A DNA stretch of 48,219 nucleotides from QHXN01 sp032162705 (GCA_032162705.1 JAVRON010000019.1:1-48219), one strand, 5' to 3'. Counted from the stretch's first letter, positions 16,257 through 25,412 are shown. Numbers and translations are program-made. Notes: a model not told the origin generated them from the letters alone.

Positions 16257-16745
16257 TCAACGCCTGCGCGGCGGCGGCCAGACCGACCCACGCGTCGGGA
16301 TGACGGGTCGTAAACTCACCGCATAGACGAGAATCGCCTGGGCTATCAACTCGTCGAAGAAAATGCCCGTGCGCCTGAAGACCCCGCGTAGCTCGCGCAT
16401 GTCCTCTCCCAAGACATTCGGCGCTTCCTGCCAAAGAAACTCGCATAAAGTATCCCTTAAGAGCATCAACTCCCGTGCCACTTCGTCTATCAGAACGCCC
16501 TGCTGAAAACGCGACTGTGCGAAGCCGCGCAGACGGCACGCGGCCTCGGTCATTTCGTCTTCGTTCGCCCTCTCGTCGAGCATGTAGGCGAGTTCGTCCA
16601 GAACTTCTGGGATGTGCTCGACAAGCTCACGGAAAGTCAATAGCGTCGCGAGGTCTGTCCGCCGGTCTGCATAGACGATATCTATCCACGCGCGCGTGAA
16701 CGGGTCGAGGTGCTGGCGGAAAACGGAGGAGAACCGTCGAGGCAT
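16257..16745 (-). CDS. RsbRD-like sensory domain protein
   Basis: Soluble protein of 162 residues, all helical by composition. It resembles the RsbRD/RsbT co-antagonist N-terminal domain family: FTRAWIDIVYADRRTDL, then a Leu-rich helix set and LMLLRDTLCEFLW. These domains commonly sit in front of STAS or histidine kinase modules; here the domain is a stand-alone gene directly upstream of the kinase at 16223. The start is the ATG at 16745; a TTG at 16766 is in frame but would lie in the heptamer array. A role as sensory or scaffolding partner of the kinase is inference. The C-terminus ends in a basic run, WPPPRRR. Confidence 0.7.
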   Translation of the reverse strand: MPRRFSSVFRQHLDPFTRAWIDIVYADRRTDLATLLTFRELVEHIPEVLDELAYMLDERANEDEMTEAACRLRGFAQSRFQQGVLIDEVARELMLLRDTLCEFLWQEAPNVLGEDMRELRGVFRRTGIFFDELIAQAILVYAVSLRPVIPTRGSVWPPPRRR

Positions 16746-16754
16746 GAATGAGCG

Positions 16755-16810
16755 TTCAGCAGTCAACGTTTAGTAGTCAGCCTTTAGCTTTCAGCTTTCA
16801 GTCTTTAGCT
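16755..16810. repeat. Heptamer tandem array (8 units)
   Basis: Eight consecutive 7-base units: TTCAGCA, GTCAACG, TTTAGTA, GTCAGCC, TTTAGCT, TTCAGCT, TTCAGTC, TTTAGCT. It starts 9 bases before the start codon of the RsbRD-like gene (minus strand). The period is exactly 7 with substitutions but no indels. Confidence 0.85.
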
Positions 16811-16954
16811 TCAAAGCGTCCGAAATCAGGTTTAAGTGTTCGGCTTTCGTGTTCATGAAGAATCCGCTTAAAGTATAGCTTGAGCTTTTCGATACGTGCG
16901 CCGTCACACATTTCGCGGAGAGTTAATCAGCGGCCAACACGAGACGCAAGCCGG

Positions 16955-16982
16955 ATGCTGAGTGCTGAACGCTGAAGGCTCA
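16955..16982. repeat. Heptamer tandem array (4 units)
   Basis: ATGCTGA, GTGCTGA, ACGCTGA, AGGCTCA. It lies 20 bases from the stop codon of the receiver gene (minus strand), and related GCTGAA words continue to about 17000. Between this array and the one at 16755 are about 145 bases with no gene. Confidence 0.75.
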
Positions 16983-17002
16983 TTTCGCTGTGCGCTGAAG
17001 AC

Positions 17003-17434
17003 TCATTTCAAAGTCATGCGATTGAGGAGATGGACGAGCTGGTCAAAGTCAATCGGCTTTGTAACGTACTCGTTGCAACCGGCGGCGAGCGCCTCGGCAT
17101 GGAAGTCAGCGGAGTCGTGTGCGGAGACAGCGATGATCGGAACCGTTCGGCCTCCTTCATGCGCGCGTATGCGCCGCGTCGCGGCCAGCCCATCGAGCTG
17201 CGGCAGGCTCAAGTCCATCAGGATAATGTCCGGCGACGCGCTGGCGGCGAATTCGACGGCCTGATTGCCGTTGACGGCCTCGACCACACGATAGCCGCTC
17301 ATTTCCAGTAAACGCCTCATCATGAAGCGATTATCCTCGAAATCCTCGACCACAAGTACCAGAGGGCGCGAGCCGTTTTCATCATCCATTCCGCCCTCTG
17401 CCTCCTGCTCTCCGTTTACAGATAGAACACTCAT
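17003..17434 (-). CDS. CheY-like single-domain response regulator
   Basis: Receiver of 143 residues with no output domain. After about 20 variable residues it shows LVLVVEDFEDNR (acidic pair), the phospho-acceptor Asp in DIILMDLSLPQLDG, the Thr/Ser position in IIAVSAH and the Lys in EYVTKPID. Start choice: ATG codons at 17434 and 17437 and a GTG at 17449 are all in frame; GGGGGAAG is best placed for 17434. Without an effector domain it probably acts by binding a partner or as a phosphate relay, most likely with the kinase at 13851 on the same strand. The 257 bases between it and the next gene contain two heptamer arrays. Confidence 0.88.
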   Translation of the reverse strand: MSVLSVNGEQEAEGGMDDENGSRPLVLVVEDFEDNRFMMRRLLEMSGYRVVEAVNGNQAVEFAASASPDIILMDLSLPQLDGLAATRRIRAHEGGRTVPIIAVSAHDSADFHAEALAAGCNEYVTKPIDFDQLVHLLNRMTLK

Positions 17435-17607
17435 CATCACTTCCCCCACGTACGACTAGCAAACACTCCATTTTTTTGTTAAGATGCCGCATCGAAACGC
17501 GACACAAAAAACAAGGACATACGGGTTTAATTCGTACATGACCCGAAGGCACCCCGAGCACCTTCTGTCTGGCGGAAGTGTTCCCGGCGGAAGGCTACAC
17601 TGTCGGC

Positions 17608-18255
17608 ATGAAGCCTTTAAAAACCGAATTACAGGACGCTGAGACGCTTCGCGACCTCGGGAGCGCGTCCGTGCAGATCGTGCACGACCTCAAAAATCAG
17701 TTGAATGGTCTCAAACTCTATGCCACGTTCCTGCGCAAGCGCATGGAGAAGAGCGAGCGACCGGCGGACGAGCTTGAGACTATCACAAAGCTGATTTCCG
17801 GGCTTGAACGCGCCGCTCTAGACATGACCGTGCTCGTCCGCTTCGGGCGGCCTTTGGAGTTGCGCCGCCAGCCCGGCACAGACCTCGCGCGCCTCGTCGC
17901 GGACTCTGCCGAAGGCGTCAGCGTAGAGACGGACGGAGGCTCTTACGAAGGCGACTTCGACCCGGCTTTGCTGGCGGAGGCTCTGAAGAATATCAACGAG
18001 GGCGTGCGCGTCGAAAGGGCGGCGGGTGAAGACGGCGTGGTTTCGGTTCGAGTCCGCCGCGAGAGCGCGGGGGAAGTGGCCGTCGTCGAGTGGCGCGGGG
18101 TCGTGCAAACGGATGCGGAGGCTGATCCTTTCCGCGGTCTGGCCGGCGCAGCGGGTCTGCGTCTGGCGCTCGCCGCCAAGATCATACGCGCCCACGGGGG
18201 CGAAGTCGCAAGTGAAGGCGGCGTTTTGCGCGCGCACCTGCCGATACAAAAATGA
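17608..18255 (+). CDS. Degenerate histidine-kinase-like protein
   Basis: Soluble protein of 215 residues, upstream of the sigma54 activator at 18352. It keeps a HisKA-like helix hairpin with ASVQIVHDLKNQLNGLKLY (His in the H-box position, near residue 27). It also keeps an HATPase-like part with ALKNINEGVRV at the N-box and GAAGLRLALAAKIIRAHGGEV at the last G-box (residue 180 on). The DxGxG box that should bind adenine is replaced by VEWRGVVQTDAEADP, so ATP binding is doubtful. The start at 17608 is chosen because MKPLKTELQ begins the helical part; a GTG at 17578 has a closer purine run and would add ten residues. It may act as a phosphotransfer or phosphatase module for the downstream regulator. 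That pairing is inference from position (96-base gap, same strand). Confidence 0.7.
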   Translation: MKPLKTELQDAETLRDLGSASVQIVHDLKNQLNGLKLYATFLRKRMEKSERPADELETITKLISGLERAALDMTVLVRFGRPLELRRQPGTDLARLVADSAEGVSVETDGGSYEGDFDPALLAEALKNINEGVRVERAAGEDGVVSVRVRRESAGEVAVVEWRGVVQTDAEADPFRGLAGAAGLRLALAAKIIRAHGGEVASEGGVLRAHLPIQK

Positions 18256-18328
18256 TGAAGGATGAATGCGGAATGATGAATGAAGAAAGTCTCTCCCTTC
18301 ATTCATCGTTCATCACTCCGCATCCGGC
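18251..18328. repeat. Inverted pair of heptamer arrays
   Basis: Left array 18251-18285: AATGATG, AAGGATG, AATGCGG, AATGATG, AATGAAG. Right array 18301-18328 in inverse orientation: ATTCATC, GTTCATC, ACTCCGC, ATCCGGC. They meet around AAAGTCTCTCCCTTC. The kinase-like gene stops inside the first unit (TGA at 18253-18255), and the next gene begins 24 bases after the array. Confidence 0.85.
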
Positions 18329-18351
18329 AATTCTCTAAAGGGGGAGATGTA

Positions 18352-19746
18352 GTGGAACGCAAGGACGTACGCATTCTGGTGGTTGACGACGAGCCGATGA
18401 TGACCGACTCGCTCAGGCAGAATCTCGCCGAGGAGGGCTACGCGGTAGACACCGCGTCGAACGGGGCGCAGGCCATCGAGTTGTTTGAAGGAAGCGGCCA
18501 TCATCTGGTCGTCTGCGACCTCCAACTACCCGACAAGGACATCAACGGCGTGGACGTGCTCCGTCACGTCAAGGACACGCACCCTTCGACAGAGGTCATC
18601 GTCATGACCGGCTACGGCACGGTCGAGCGCGCCGTCGAGGCGACGAAGGCCGGAGCCTTCTGGTTCCTCGAAAAGCCCTTCGACTTCGAGGTGCTCCTAC
18701 CCTTAGTCGAGAAGGCTCTGGAGCGGCGCGACCTGATGGCACAGACCGAGACCATGCGCCGCCAGCTCGCCACGCGCACTGAATACTTCAACATCATCGG
18801 CTCGTCGAAGGAGATGCAGACCATCTACGAGACCATCGAGTCGGTCGCCAAGAGTGACGCCAACGTCCTCATCGTCGGCGAGTCGGGCACGGGCAAAGAA
18901 CTCATCGCCAACGCCATCCACTACAACAGCCTTCGCGCCAAGAAACCCTTCATCAAGGTCAACTGCGCCGCGCTCCCCAAAGAACTCATCGAGTCGGAAC
19001 TCTTCGGCCACACGAAGGGCGCGTTCACCGGCGCGCACGCTGACAAGGACGGACTCATCCAGCACGCGGAGGGCGGCTCGCTCCTCCTCGACGAGATCGC
19101 CGAGATGCCCGTCGAGCTTCAGCCGAAACTCCTACGCGTACTTCAAGAGCGCAGCTACCGCAAGCTCGGCTCCGAGCGGACGTACCCCGTTGACTTCCGG
19201 CTCATCACCTCGACGAATCGCCTTCCGGCGGACGCCATTCGCGACGGGGCGCTGCGCGACGATCTGTTCTACCGCATCTCGACCATCACGATTCACGTTC
19301 CGCCCTTGCGCGAGCGCTCAGAGGATATCCAACTCCTCGCCGAACATTTCCTTAAGATGTACGCGCGCAAGTACCAGCGCTCGATCAGCGGCATCTCGCA
19401 GTCGGCCTACCAACGCCTGTTCTCGCACACGTGGCCGGGCAACGTGCGCGAGCTTCAGAACGTTTTAGAGCGCGCTGTGCTGCTTGCGAAGAACAGCAAG
19501 ATCGACCCCGTCGATCTGCCCTTCGACAACGGCTCGCTCCCCGAAAAGAACGCGGCTGGAGCGGGATGGGACGTGCCGCCCAACATGACGCTCGAAGAGA
19601 TAGAGAAGTTCGTCATCGAGCGCACGCTCCAACGCACGGGCGGCAACAAGCAGGCCGCGGCCAACCTCCTCGGCATCTACCGCCCGCGCCTCTACTCAAA
19701 AATCAAGAAGTACAAGATAGACATCCCTGCGCTCACGGCTTCTTAA
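18352..19746 (+). CDS. Sigma54-dependent response regulator, NtrC family
   Basis: Activator of 464 residues. The start is the GTG at 18352: AAAGGGGGAG lies 5 bases upstream and the protein then begins VERKDVRILVVDDEP. The frame stays open back to an ATG at 18280, but that leader is read through a heptamer array and is not credible. The receiver has Asp near 56 in VVCDLQLPDKDINGVD, with a two-residue insertion compared with the usual LPxxxG. The AAA+ domain has VGESGTGKEL, the sigma54 contact loop GAFTGA, Walker B LLLDEIAE and FYRISTITIHVPPLRERS. The Fis-type helix-turn-helix ends the protein (GGNKQAAANLLGIYRPRLYSKI). The likely input is the kinase-like protein just upstream. The target promoter is unknown; none of the neighbours shows a clear -24/-12 site. 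Confidence 0.9.
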   Translation: MERKDVRILVVDDEPMMTDSLRQNLAEEGYAVDTASNGAQAIELFEGSGHHLVVCDLQLPDKDINGVDVLRHVKDTHPSTEVIVMTGYGTVERAVEATKAGAFWFLEKPFDFEVLLPLVEKALERRDLMAQTETMRRQLATRTEYFNIIGSSKEMQTIYETIESVAKSDANVLIVGESGTGKELIANAIHYNSLRAKKPFIKVNCAALPKELIESELFGHTKGAFTGAHADKDGLIQHAEGGSLLLDEIAEMPVELQPKLLRVLQERSYRKLGSERTYPVDFRLITSTNRLPADAIRDGALRDDLFYRISTITIHVPPLRERSEDIQLLAEHFLKMYARKYQRSISGISQSAYQRLFSHTWPGNVRELQNVLERAVLLAKNSKIDPVDLPFDNGSLPEKNAAGAGWDVPPNMTLEEIEKFVIERTLQRTGGNKQAAANLLGIYRPRLYSKIKKYKIDIPALTAS

Positions 19747-19749
19747 AAG

Positions 19750-19893
19750 TCTGAAGTCTGGAGTCTGAAGTCAAAACAAAAGCCCGGTCATCATGAACCG
19801 GGCTTTTCTCATGTCTGGCTTCAGACTCCAGACTTCAGGCTTCAGACTTCAACCGGCATGTCTTGACTCCAAACTCCAGGCTTCAGACTCCAA
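19750..19893. repeat. Heptamer arrays flanking a terminator
   Basis: Left array 19750-19776 (GTCTGAA, GTCTGGA, GTCTGAA, GTCAAAA type). The right array 19813-19850 is the same heptamer in inverse orientation (TTCAGAC, TCCAGAC, TTCAGGC words). A third, also inverse, runs about 19866-19893 (CTCCAAA, CTCCAGG, CTTCAGA, CTCCAAA). The terminator hairpin 19778-19807 sits exactly between the first two. The third array ends 2 bases before the queD stop codon. Confidence 0.85.
19778..19807. terminator. Bidirectional terminator
   Basis: Perfect 11-bp stem AAAAGCCCGGT / ACCGGGCTTTT with an 8-base loop. A/T tails on both sides serve the convergent genes ending at 19746 (plus) and 19895 (minus). Confidence 0.9.
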
Positions 19894-19894
19894 A

Positions 19895-20278
19895 CTATTC
19901 AACCTGATAAGTGGCGACGCTCGTCGGCGTCTCGAAGCAGCGGACTTTGTAGACCTGCACTCGTTCGTCGCCGACGCTTGAGGAGACGCGCTCAAGAATG
20001 TAGCGTGCGAGGTTCTCCGCCGAAGGATTCAGCTCTTCGTCGAAGGGCGAAAGCTCGTTGATGTTGCGATGGTCGAGGTATGCGACGATCTCGTCAGCCG
20101 CCGACTTCAACTCGCCGAAATCGACGAGCAGGCCGATGTTGTCAAGCTCCCGGCCCCGCGCGTAAATCTCGATCTTATAGTTGTGCCCGTGCAGATTCTC
20201 GCACTTCCCCTGATAGCCGCGCAGTTGGTGCGCGCTCGAAAAGTTGCGCTCGATCATCACCTCGAAGAGTCCGGCCAT
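19895..20278 (-). CDS. queD: 6-carboxytetrahydropterin synthase (6-pyruvoyl-tetrahydropterin synthase family)
   Basis: Enzyme of 127 residues. QueD turns dihydroneopterin triphosphate into 6-carboxy-tetrahydropterin, the second step of queuosine and 7-deazaguanine synthesis. Zinc-ligand histidines are visible as His17 in SSAHQL and His30 and His32 in CENLHGHNY. The CxxxHGH spacing, with Cys26, is the QueD signature. The motif DFGELK and the C-terminal RCFETPTSVATYQ complete the family pattern. Length is normal. It is the last gene of a minus-strand run (glyA, small acidic gene, helicase, queD) with a 55-base gap to the helicase. No other queuosine gene is in the window. A true 6-pyruvoyl-tetrahydropterin synthase is the alternative, less likely in this setting. 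Confidence 0.88.
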   Translation of the reverse strand: MAGLFEVMIERNFSSAHQLRGYQGKCENLHGHNYKIEIYARGRELDNIGLLVDFGELKSAADEIVAYLDHRNINELSPFDEELNPSAENLARYILERVSSSVGDERVQVYKVRCFETPTSVATYQVE

Positions 20279-20333
20279 TACTGTTTCCGTCCGTTGTCCT
20301 ATGCTCTGTTTTAGTTGTTCTGAATTCTCAGGA

Positions 20334-22343
20334 TTATCTCACCGGAGTCTCGTCGGACTCAAACACGCTGGCCGCTTCAGAGAGGTCTGAGGTGACGCGG
20401 CAGGGCGGAAGACTCGCGAGGAAGAGTCGGCCATAACCGGCGGTGCGCAGGCGCGGGTCGAGGACGGCGAGGAGGCCGCGGTCTGTGGTCGAGCGGATGA
20501 GGCGGCCAATGCCCTGCTTGAGACTGATGACGGCCTGCGGGATGCTGTATTCGTAGAAGCTCGACCCGCCCTGCTCTTCGATGAAGCGCTGGCGCGCGGC
20601 GACAACGGGGTCGGTCGGGACAGCAAAGGGCAGCTTGTCGATGATGACGCACGAGAGCTGTTCGCCGCGCACGTCAACGCCCTGCCAGAAGCTCGAAGTG
20701 GCGAAGAGCACCGCGTTCGGTGTCGTGCGAAACTTGTCGAGCAGACCGGCCTTCGCCATGCTCCCCTGAACGAAGCATGGGAAATCGACCGCGGGCGCGA
20801 CACGTTCGTAGAGTGCGCGCATGCCGCTCAAACTGGTCGAGAGCACGAAGGCGCGTCCCTGCGAGATGTTCAGCAGCGCGACGACTTCCTCGGCGGCGCG
20901 CTCGATCCATCCGGGGTTGCGCGGGTCGGGCATGCGCGGCGGAAGGTAGAGCACCGCCTGCTCCTCGTAGTTGTAGCCCGACGGCGCGATTAGCTCGTCG
21001 GTCTTGCCCGCGCCGGAATCCGTCTCGTACTCTTCCACGCCGGAAGCGAGGCCGAGCCGCTGCCTGATGAAGTCGAAGCTGCCCGCGCTCGCAAGCGTCG
21101 CCGAAGTGAGCACGACCGTCTCGACGCGGTCGAAGAGCTTGTCCTGCAAGAGTGTGGACACGTCAATCGGCGAGGCGCGCAGGAAGACTCCGCGCCCGCG
21201 TCGCTCGACCCAGTAGACGTAGCGCCGGTCGTCGCCCGCGACGATGAATTCGAGATTGAAGCGCGTCTCGCGTATGCGGCGCAGGAGGGCTTCGACCTCT
21301 GGCGCTTTGTCGCGTATCACGTCGAGCGTCGTCTCAAGACGCTGGAGCGCGCCGTCAACGCTCAAGTAGGCATCACCGAGCGGCGTCGCCTCGATCTCGC
21401 CCTTCGAGGTCCTGCGCGCGAACGTGCCGGGCGTGATGGGGAAACGCCCTTCCTCTGCGCGCGACTCACGCGTGAAGCCCATCCAGAACTGTTCACTGAA
21501 GCGTGCGACGCGACTCGAAGCGCGTGTCAGCTCGCGATTGAGTCCCGCGTCCGTGACGGGAAGCATCTGCAAGTCGCGCAGCATGTCTTCGAGTTGGTAG
21601 TTCGAGACCTGCGCGCCGAAGTATTCGGCGGCCACGTCCTCGACCTGATGCGCCTCGTCGAAGATGACCGCAGAGTAGTCGGGGATGACCTGCCCGTACT
21701 CGCCGCCCCGGAGCGCGAGGTCTGCGAAGAAGAGATGGTGGTTGACGATGATGATGTCGGAGTCGCTCGCGCGCTGGCGCATGCGAGTGATGTAACAGGC
21801 ATCGTAGTCTGGGCACTTCTGCCCCGTGCAGATTTCCGAGCGCGCGTCGATGTGCCGCCAGAAGGAGAGGTTCTCGGGCAGCTCCGTGAGTTCGGCGCGG
21901 TCGCCCGACGCGGAATCGCGCGACCAGCGGCGCACGGCGTCGAAGTAGTCGATGTCGTCAAGGCCGTTGAGAATGGGCGAAGACTCGGCGCGCTTGATGC
22001 GGTTGAGGCAGACGTAGTTTGAGCGCCCCTTCATGTAGGCGGCGGTGAACTTGCGCGGGAGCACGCGCTGGAGAAAGGGGATGTCCTTCTCCATCAACTG
22101 CTCCTGTAAATTCTTTGTGCCCGTCGAGACGACGACGCGCCCGCCACGCGCGGCGGCAGCCGCAATCGCCGGGACGAGATAGGCCAGAGTCTTTCCCGTC
22201 CCCGTCCCGGCCTCGACGATGAGGTGGCGTCGCTCCTCGAATGCGCGCAGGACGGCCTCGGCCATCTGAACCTGACCGGGCCGGTGCTCGTACTCCGGAT
22301 GCGCGCGCGAGATGAGGCCGCCTGGGCCGAAAATCTCTTCCAT
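20334..22343 (-). CDS. dinG: DinG/XPD-type ATP-dependent DNA helicase
   Basis: Superfamily 2 helicase of 669 residues, 5'-3' polarity by family. Walker A is EAGTGTGKTLAYLVPA (about 44-52). The iron-sulfur cluster Cys residues are at about 112 (NYVCLNR), 172, 177 and 183 (ICTGQKCPDYDAC). The DEAH box is VIFDEAHQ (about 227). Motif III-like STSLSGMRALYERV and motif VI QGIGRLIRSTTDRG lie in the C-terminal half. All four cluster Cys are present, so the enzyme should be functional. Such helicases resolve R-loops and damaged-DNA intermediates. The start at 22343 is the only ATG before the conserved region. The gene lies 85 bases behind the small acidic gene. YoaA-type naming is equally possible. 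Confidence 0.9.
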   Translation of the reverse strand: MEEIFGPGGLISRAHPEYEHRPGQVQMAEAVLRAFEERRHLIVEAGTGTGKTLAYLVPAIAAAAARGGRVVVSTGTKNLQEQLMEKDIPFLQRVLPRKFTAAYMKGRSNYVCLNRIKRAESSPILNGLDDIDYFDAVRRWSRDSASGDRAELTELPENLSFWRHIDARSEICTGQKCPDYDACYITRMRQRASDSDIIIVNHHLFFADLALRGGEYGQVIPDYSAVIFDEAHQVEDVAAEYFGAQVSNYQLEDMLRDLQMLPVTDAGLNRELTRASSRVARFSEQFWMGFTRESRAEEGRFPITPGTFARRTSKGEIEATPLGDAYLSVDGALQRLETTLDVIRDKAPEVEALLRRIRETRFNLEFIVAGDDRRYVYWVERRGRGVFLRASPIDVSTLLQDKLFDRVETVVLTSATLASAGSFDFIRQRLGLASGVEEYETDSGAGKTDELIAPSGYNYEEQAVLYLPPRMPDPRNPGWIERAAEEVVALLNISQGRAFVLSTSLSGMRALYERVAPAVDFPCFVQGSMAKAGLLDKFRTTPNAVLFATSSFWQGVDVRGEQLSCVIIDKLPFAVPTDPVVAARQRFIEEQGGSSFYEYSIPQAVISLKQGIGRLIRSTTDRGLLAVLDPRLRTAGYGRLFLASLPPCRVTSDLSEAASVFESDETPVR

Positions 22344-22350
22344 AAAGAAA

Positions 22351-22397
22351 AGCCAGTAGTCAGTATAAAGGCTCGGCCTTCACGTTGACTACTGGCT
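22351..22397. repeat. Inverted repeat upstream of the helicase gene
   Basis: 12-bp perfect inverted repeat AGCCAGTAGTCA (22351-22362) / TGACTACTGGCT (22386-22397) with a 23-base spacer. The arms hold the GTAGTCA word found in the longer heptamer arrays, so this looks like a minimal member of that family. It begins 7 bases before the helicase start codon. Confidence 0.7.
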
Positions 22398-22428
22398 GAC
22401 GGTCGTCGGGTTTGCCGAGGCAGCGGCT

Positions 22429-22599
22429 CTACTCGGCGTTGATTCCGCCGGAGTCTTCGGACTTGTCGAGCGCCGAGCCTTCCTGCTCTTCAGCGGCGTC
22501 GGCAGAGATGCCTTCGGCCTCGAAGCTCTGTCCGCCGTCGATAGTTCTCTCGGACGGGTCAACGTTAAGATCGGGGTTGGGGATGTTGTTGTTAGGCAT
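22429..22599 (-). CDS. Small acidic protein, 56 residues
   Basis: Short gene not found by length-limited searches. It has an ideal ribosome binding site (AAGGAG, complement of about 22607-22612) and an ATG at 22597-22599, and ends with TAG at 22429-22431. The protein starts MPNNNIPNPDLNVDPSE and continues with many Glu, Asp, Ser and Gly (for example GISADAAEEQEGSALDKSE), ending GGINAE. It has no Cys, membrane helix or signal peptide, and is probably disordered and strongly acidic. It lies between glyA and the helicase gene on the same strand. I do not know a family for it. Evidence for reality is the strong Shine-Dalgarno sequence, codon-like GC pattern and position in a same-strand run; against it is the low complexity. 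Confidence 0.65.
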   Translation of the reverse strand: MPNNNIPNPDLNVDPSERTIDGGQSFEAEGISADAAEEQEGSALDKSEDSGGINAE

Positions 22600-22667
22600 T
22601 ACTTCTTCTCCTTAATGAAGCGACACCGCGCCGCCGGGCGTGCGTGGTGGGGCAAGTTAGCGAGAGT

Positions 22668-22714
22668 GCTCGACCCTTTTCAGAGGTCGAGCCTTACGTT
22701 GACTTGGTCAACGT
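22668..22714 (-). other. Two adjacent hairpins after glyA
   Basis: First stem (minus-strand order) ACGTTGAC 22696-22703 / 22707-22714; second stem GCTCGACC 22668-22675 / 22685-22692. Neither has a T run. They lie 20 to 66 bases after the glyA stop and before the small acidic gene, and could be a processing or attenuation element inside the transcript. Confidence 0.45.
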
Positions 22715-22733
22715 CTTTCGACAGAAGGCGACG

Positions 22734-24035
<1,302 letters not shown>

Positions 24036-24287
24036 CCTCTTTCAGAATCCTCCCGGCGTCGGGCCGCCTTCCCCTCCACGGCTTATTTTTGAGCGGCCTG
24101 ATGTTACAACACACCCCGACCGGGCGGCAACGCGACTCTCGACAAGTCGGATGCCCGCTCAAAGAAACTGGAACTTGAAGGTCGCCTTGTCGTAATATAT
24201 GACTGAAATTCGGATTGAGTCAGCAGTCAAACCCGGCCAGCCACCCAAGATAAGTTATTCGGTAAGACTTAAGGAGAAATGCAAACC

Positions 24288-25412
24288 ATGTACAAGCTCA
24301 AAGCCCTCTTCTCGGCCCTCGCCCTGTGTGCGTGCTTCATGCTCGTTGACCCGAACTCCGTCCCGGCGCGGCAGCAGCAGGGGCCGCCCGAGCAGCCCGA
24401 CATGACGGTTGACGCCGCCGCGCGCAAAGAGGTTATCGAAAACCTCTTCAAGCGTCTCAACGACACATACGTCTTCCCCGAGACGGCGGCGAAGATGGAG
24501 CAGGCTGTTCGCGCGCGCATGGGTCGCGGCGAGTACGACCAGCTTACGAGCGCAAAGCAGTTTGCACAGAAACTGACCGCGGACGTTCAAGAGGTGAGCC
24601 ACGACAAGCACCTGAGAGTGCGCTACTCTTTCCAGCCCATCCCGCAAAGGCCCGACCACCGCGAGCCGACCGCCGAAGAGCGCGAGCAGTTCCGGCGCGA
24701 GATGAGCCGCATCAACTACGGCTTCCAGAAAATCGAGCGGCTGCCGGGCAACATCGGCTACGTCGAGTTTCGCGGCTTCCTCGACCCCGAAGGCGGGGCC
24801 GACACAGTGGCCTCTGCCTTCAACTTCCTCTCGAACACAGACTCCATCATCTTCGACTTGCGACAGAACGGCGGCGGCGACCCCGCGATGGTCGCGCTCA
24901 TCTGCTCGTACCTCTTCGGCGCGGAGCCTGTCCACCTCAACGACCTGCACTGGCGCGACGGCAAGGGCGAGCGCGTCGAGGAGTTCTGGACGCGCAAGGA
25001 AGTCGCGGGCAAGCGCTACTTGAACAAGGACGTGTATGTGCTGACGAGCAACGACACCTTCTCCGGCGCGGAGGAGTTCACATACAATCTCAAGAACCTG
25101 AAGCGCGCGACCATCATCGGCGAGACCACGGGCGGCGGCGCGAACCCCGGCGGCGGCAACCGTCTCTCGGAACACTTCGGCGCATTCATCCCTTCGGGCC
25201 GCGCCGTCAGCCCCATCACCAAGACCAACTGGGAGGGCACGGGCGTCGAGCCGGACGTGAAAGTCCCGGCTGACCAAGCACTCAAAGTCGCGCAGGTCAT
25301 GGCGCTCAAGAAGACCATCGAGAAGACGACCGACGAGGAGTTGAAGGGCGAGCTTCAGCGCCAGATCGAGAAACTCCAGAAGGAAGTCGAGCAGTCGCAG
25401 GTTAAAAAGTAA
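24288..25412 (+). CDS. Secreted S41-family (IRBP/tail-specific protease-like) peptidase
   Basis: Exported protein of 374 residues. A signal peptide (YKLKALFSALALCACFMLV, cleavage after about residue 27) comes first. The N-terminal helical IRBP-like domain contains RKEVIENLFKRLNDTYVF. The S41 core has GNIGYVEFRGF, DSIIFDLRQNGGG and the nucleophile Ser in NDTFSGAEEFTY. The basic residue of the dyad could not be assigned. It continues IIGETTGGGANPGG and GTGVEPDVKVPA, then ends in a charged helix. There is no PDZ domain. Start choice: AAGGAG at 24271-24276 is 11 bases from the ATG at 24288 and only 2 bases from the ATG at 24279, so the downstream ATG is preferred. The usual role is cleavage of exported or misfolded proteins at their C-termini; the substrate is unknown. 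It is monocistronic and ends before an inverted repeat at 25491. Confidence 0.88.
   Translation: MYKLKALFSALALCACFMLVDPNSVPARQQQGPPEQPDMTVDAAARKEVIENLFKRLNDTYVFPETAAKMEQAVRARMGRGEYDQLTSAKQFAQKLTADVQEVSHDKHLRVRYSFQPIPQRPDHREPTAEEREQFRREMSRINYGFQKIERLPGNIGYVEFRGFLDPEGGADTVASAFNFLSNTDSIIFDLRQNGGGDPAMVALICSYLFGAEPVHLNDLHWRDGKGERVEEFWTRKEVAGKRYLNKDVYVLTSNDTFSGAEEFTYNLKNLKRATIIGETTGGGANPGGGNRLSEHFGAFIPSGRAVSPITKTNWEGTGVEPDVKVPADQALKVAQVMALKKTIEKTTDEELKGELQRQIEKLQKEVEQSQVKK

Noticed and set aside
18280..18351. ATG start at 18280 for the NtrC-family regulator
   Set aside because: The extra 24 residues are read through a heptamer array, while the GTG at 18352 has a strong ribosome binding site and begins the receiver domain.
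22668..22714. Rho-independent terminator after glyA
   Set aside because: The two hairpins have no T run on the minus strand, so they are listed only as structures.
24036..24287. Assigned -35/-10 promoters between glyA and the S41-type gene
   Set aside because: A TAATAT-like box is present near 24195, but no -35 box stands at a proper distance.
24255..25277. 340-codon frame antisense to the S41-type gene
   Set aside because: No motif or ribosome binding site; typical shadow frame in high-GC coding DNA.
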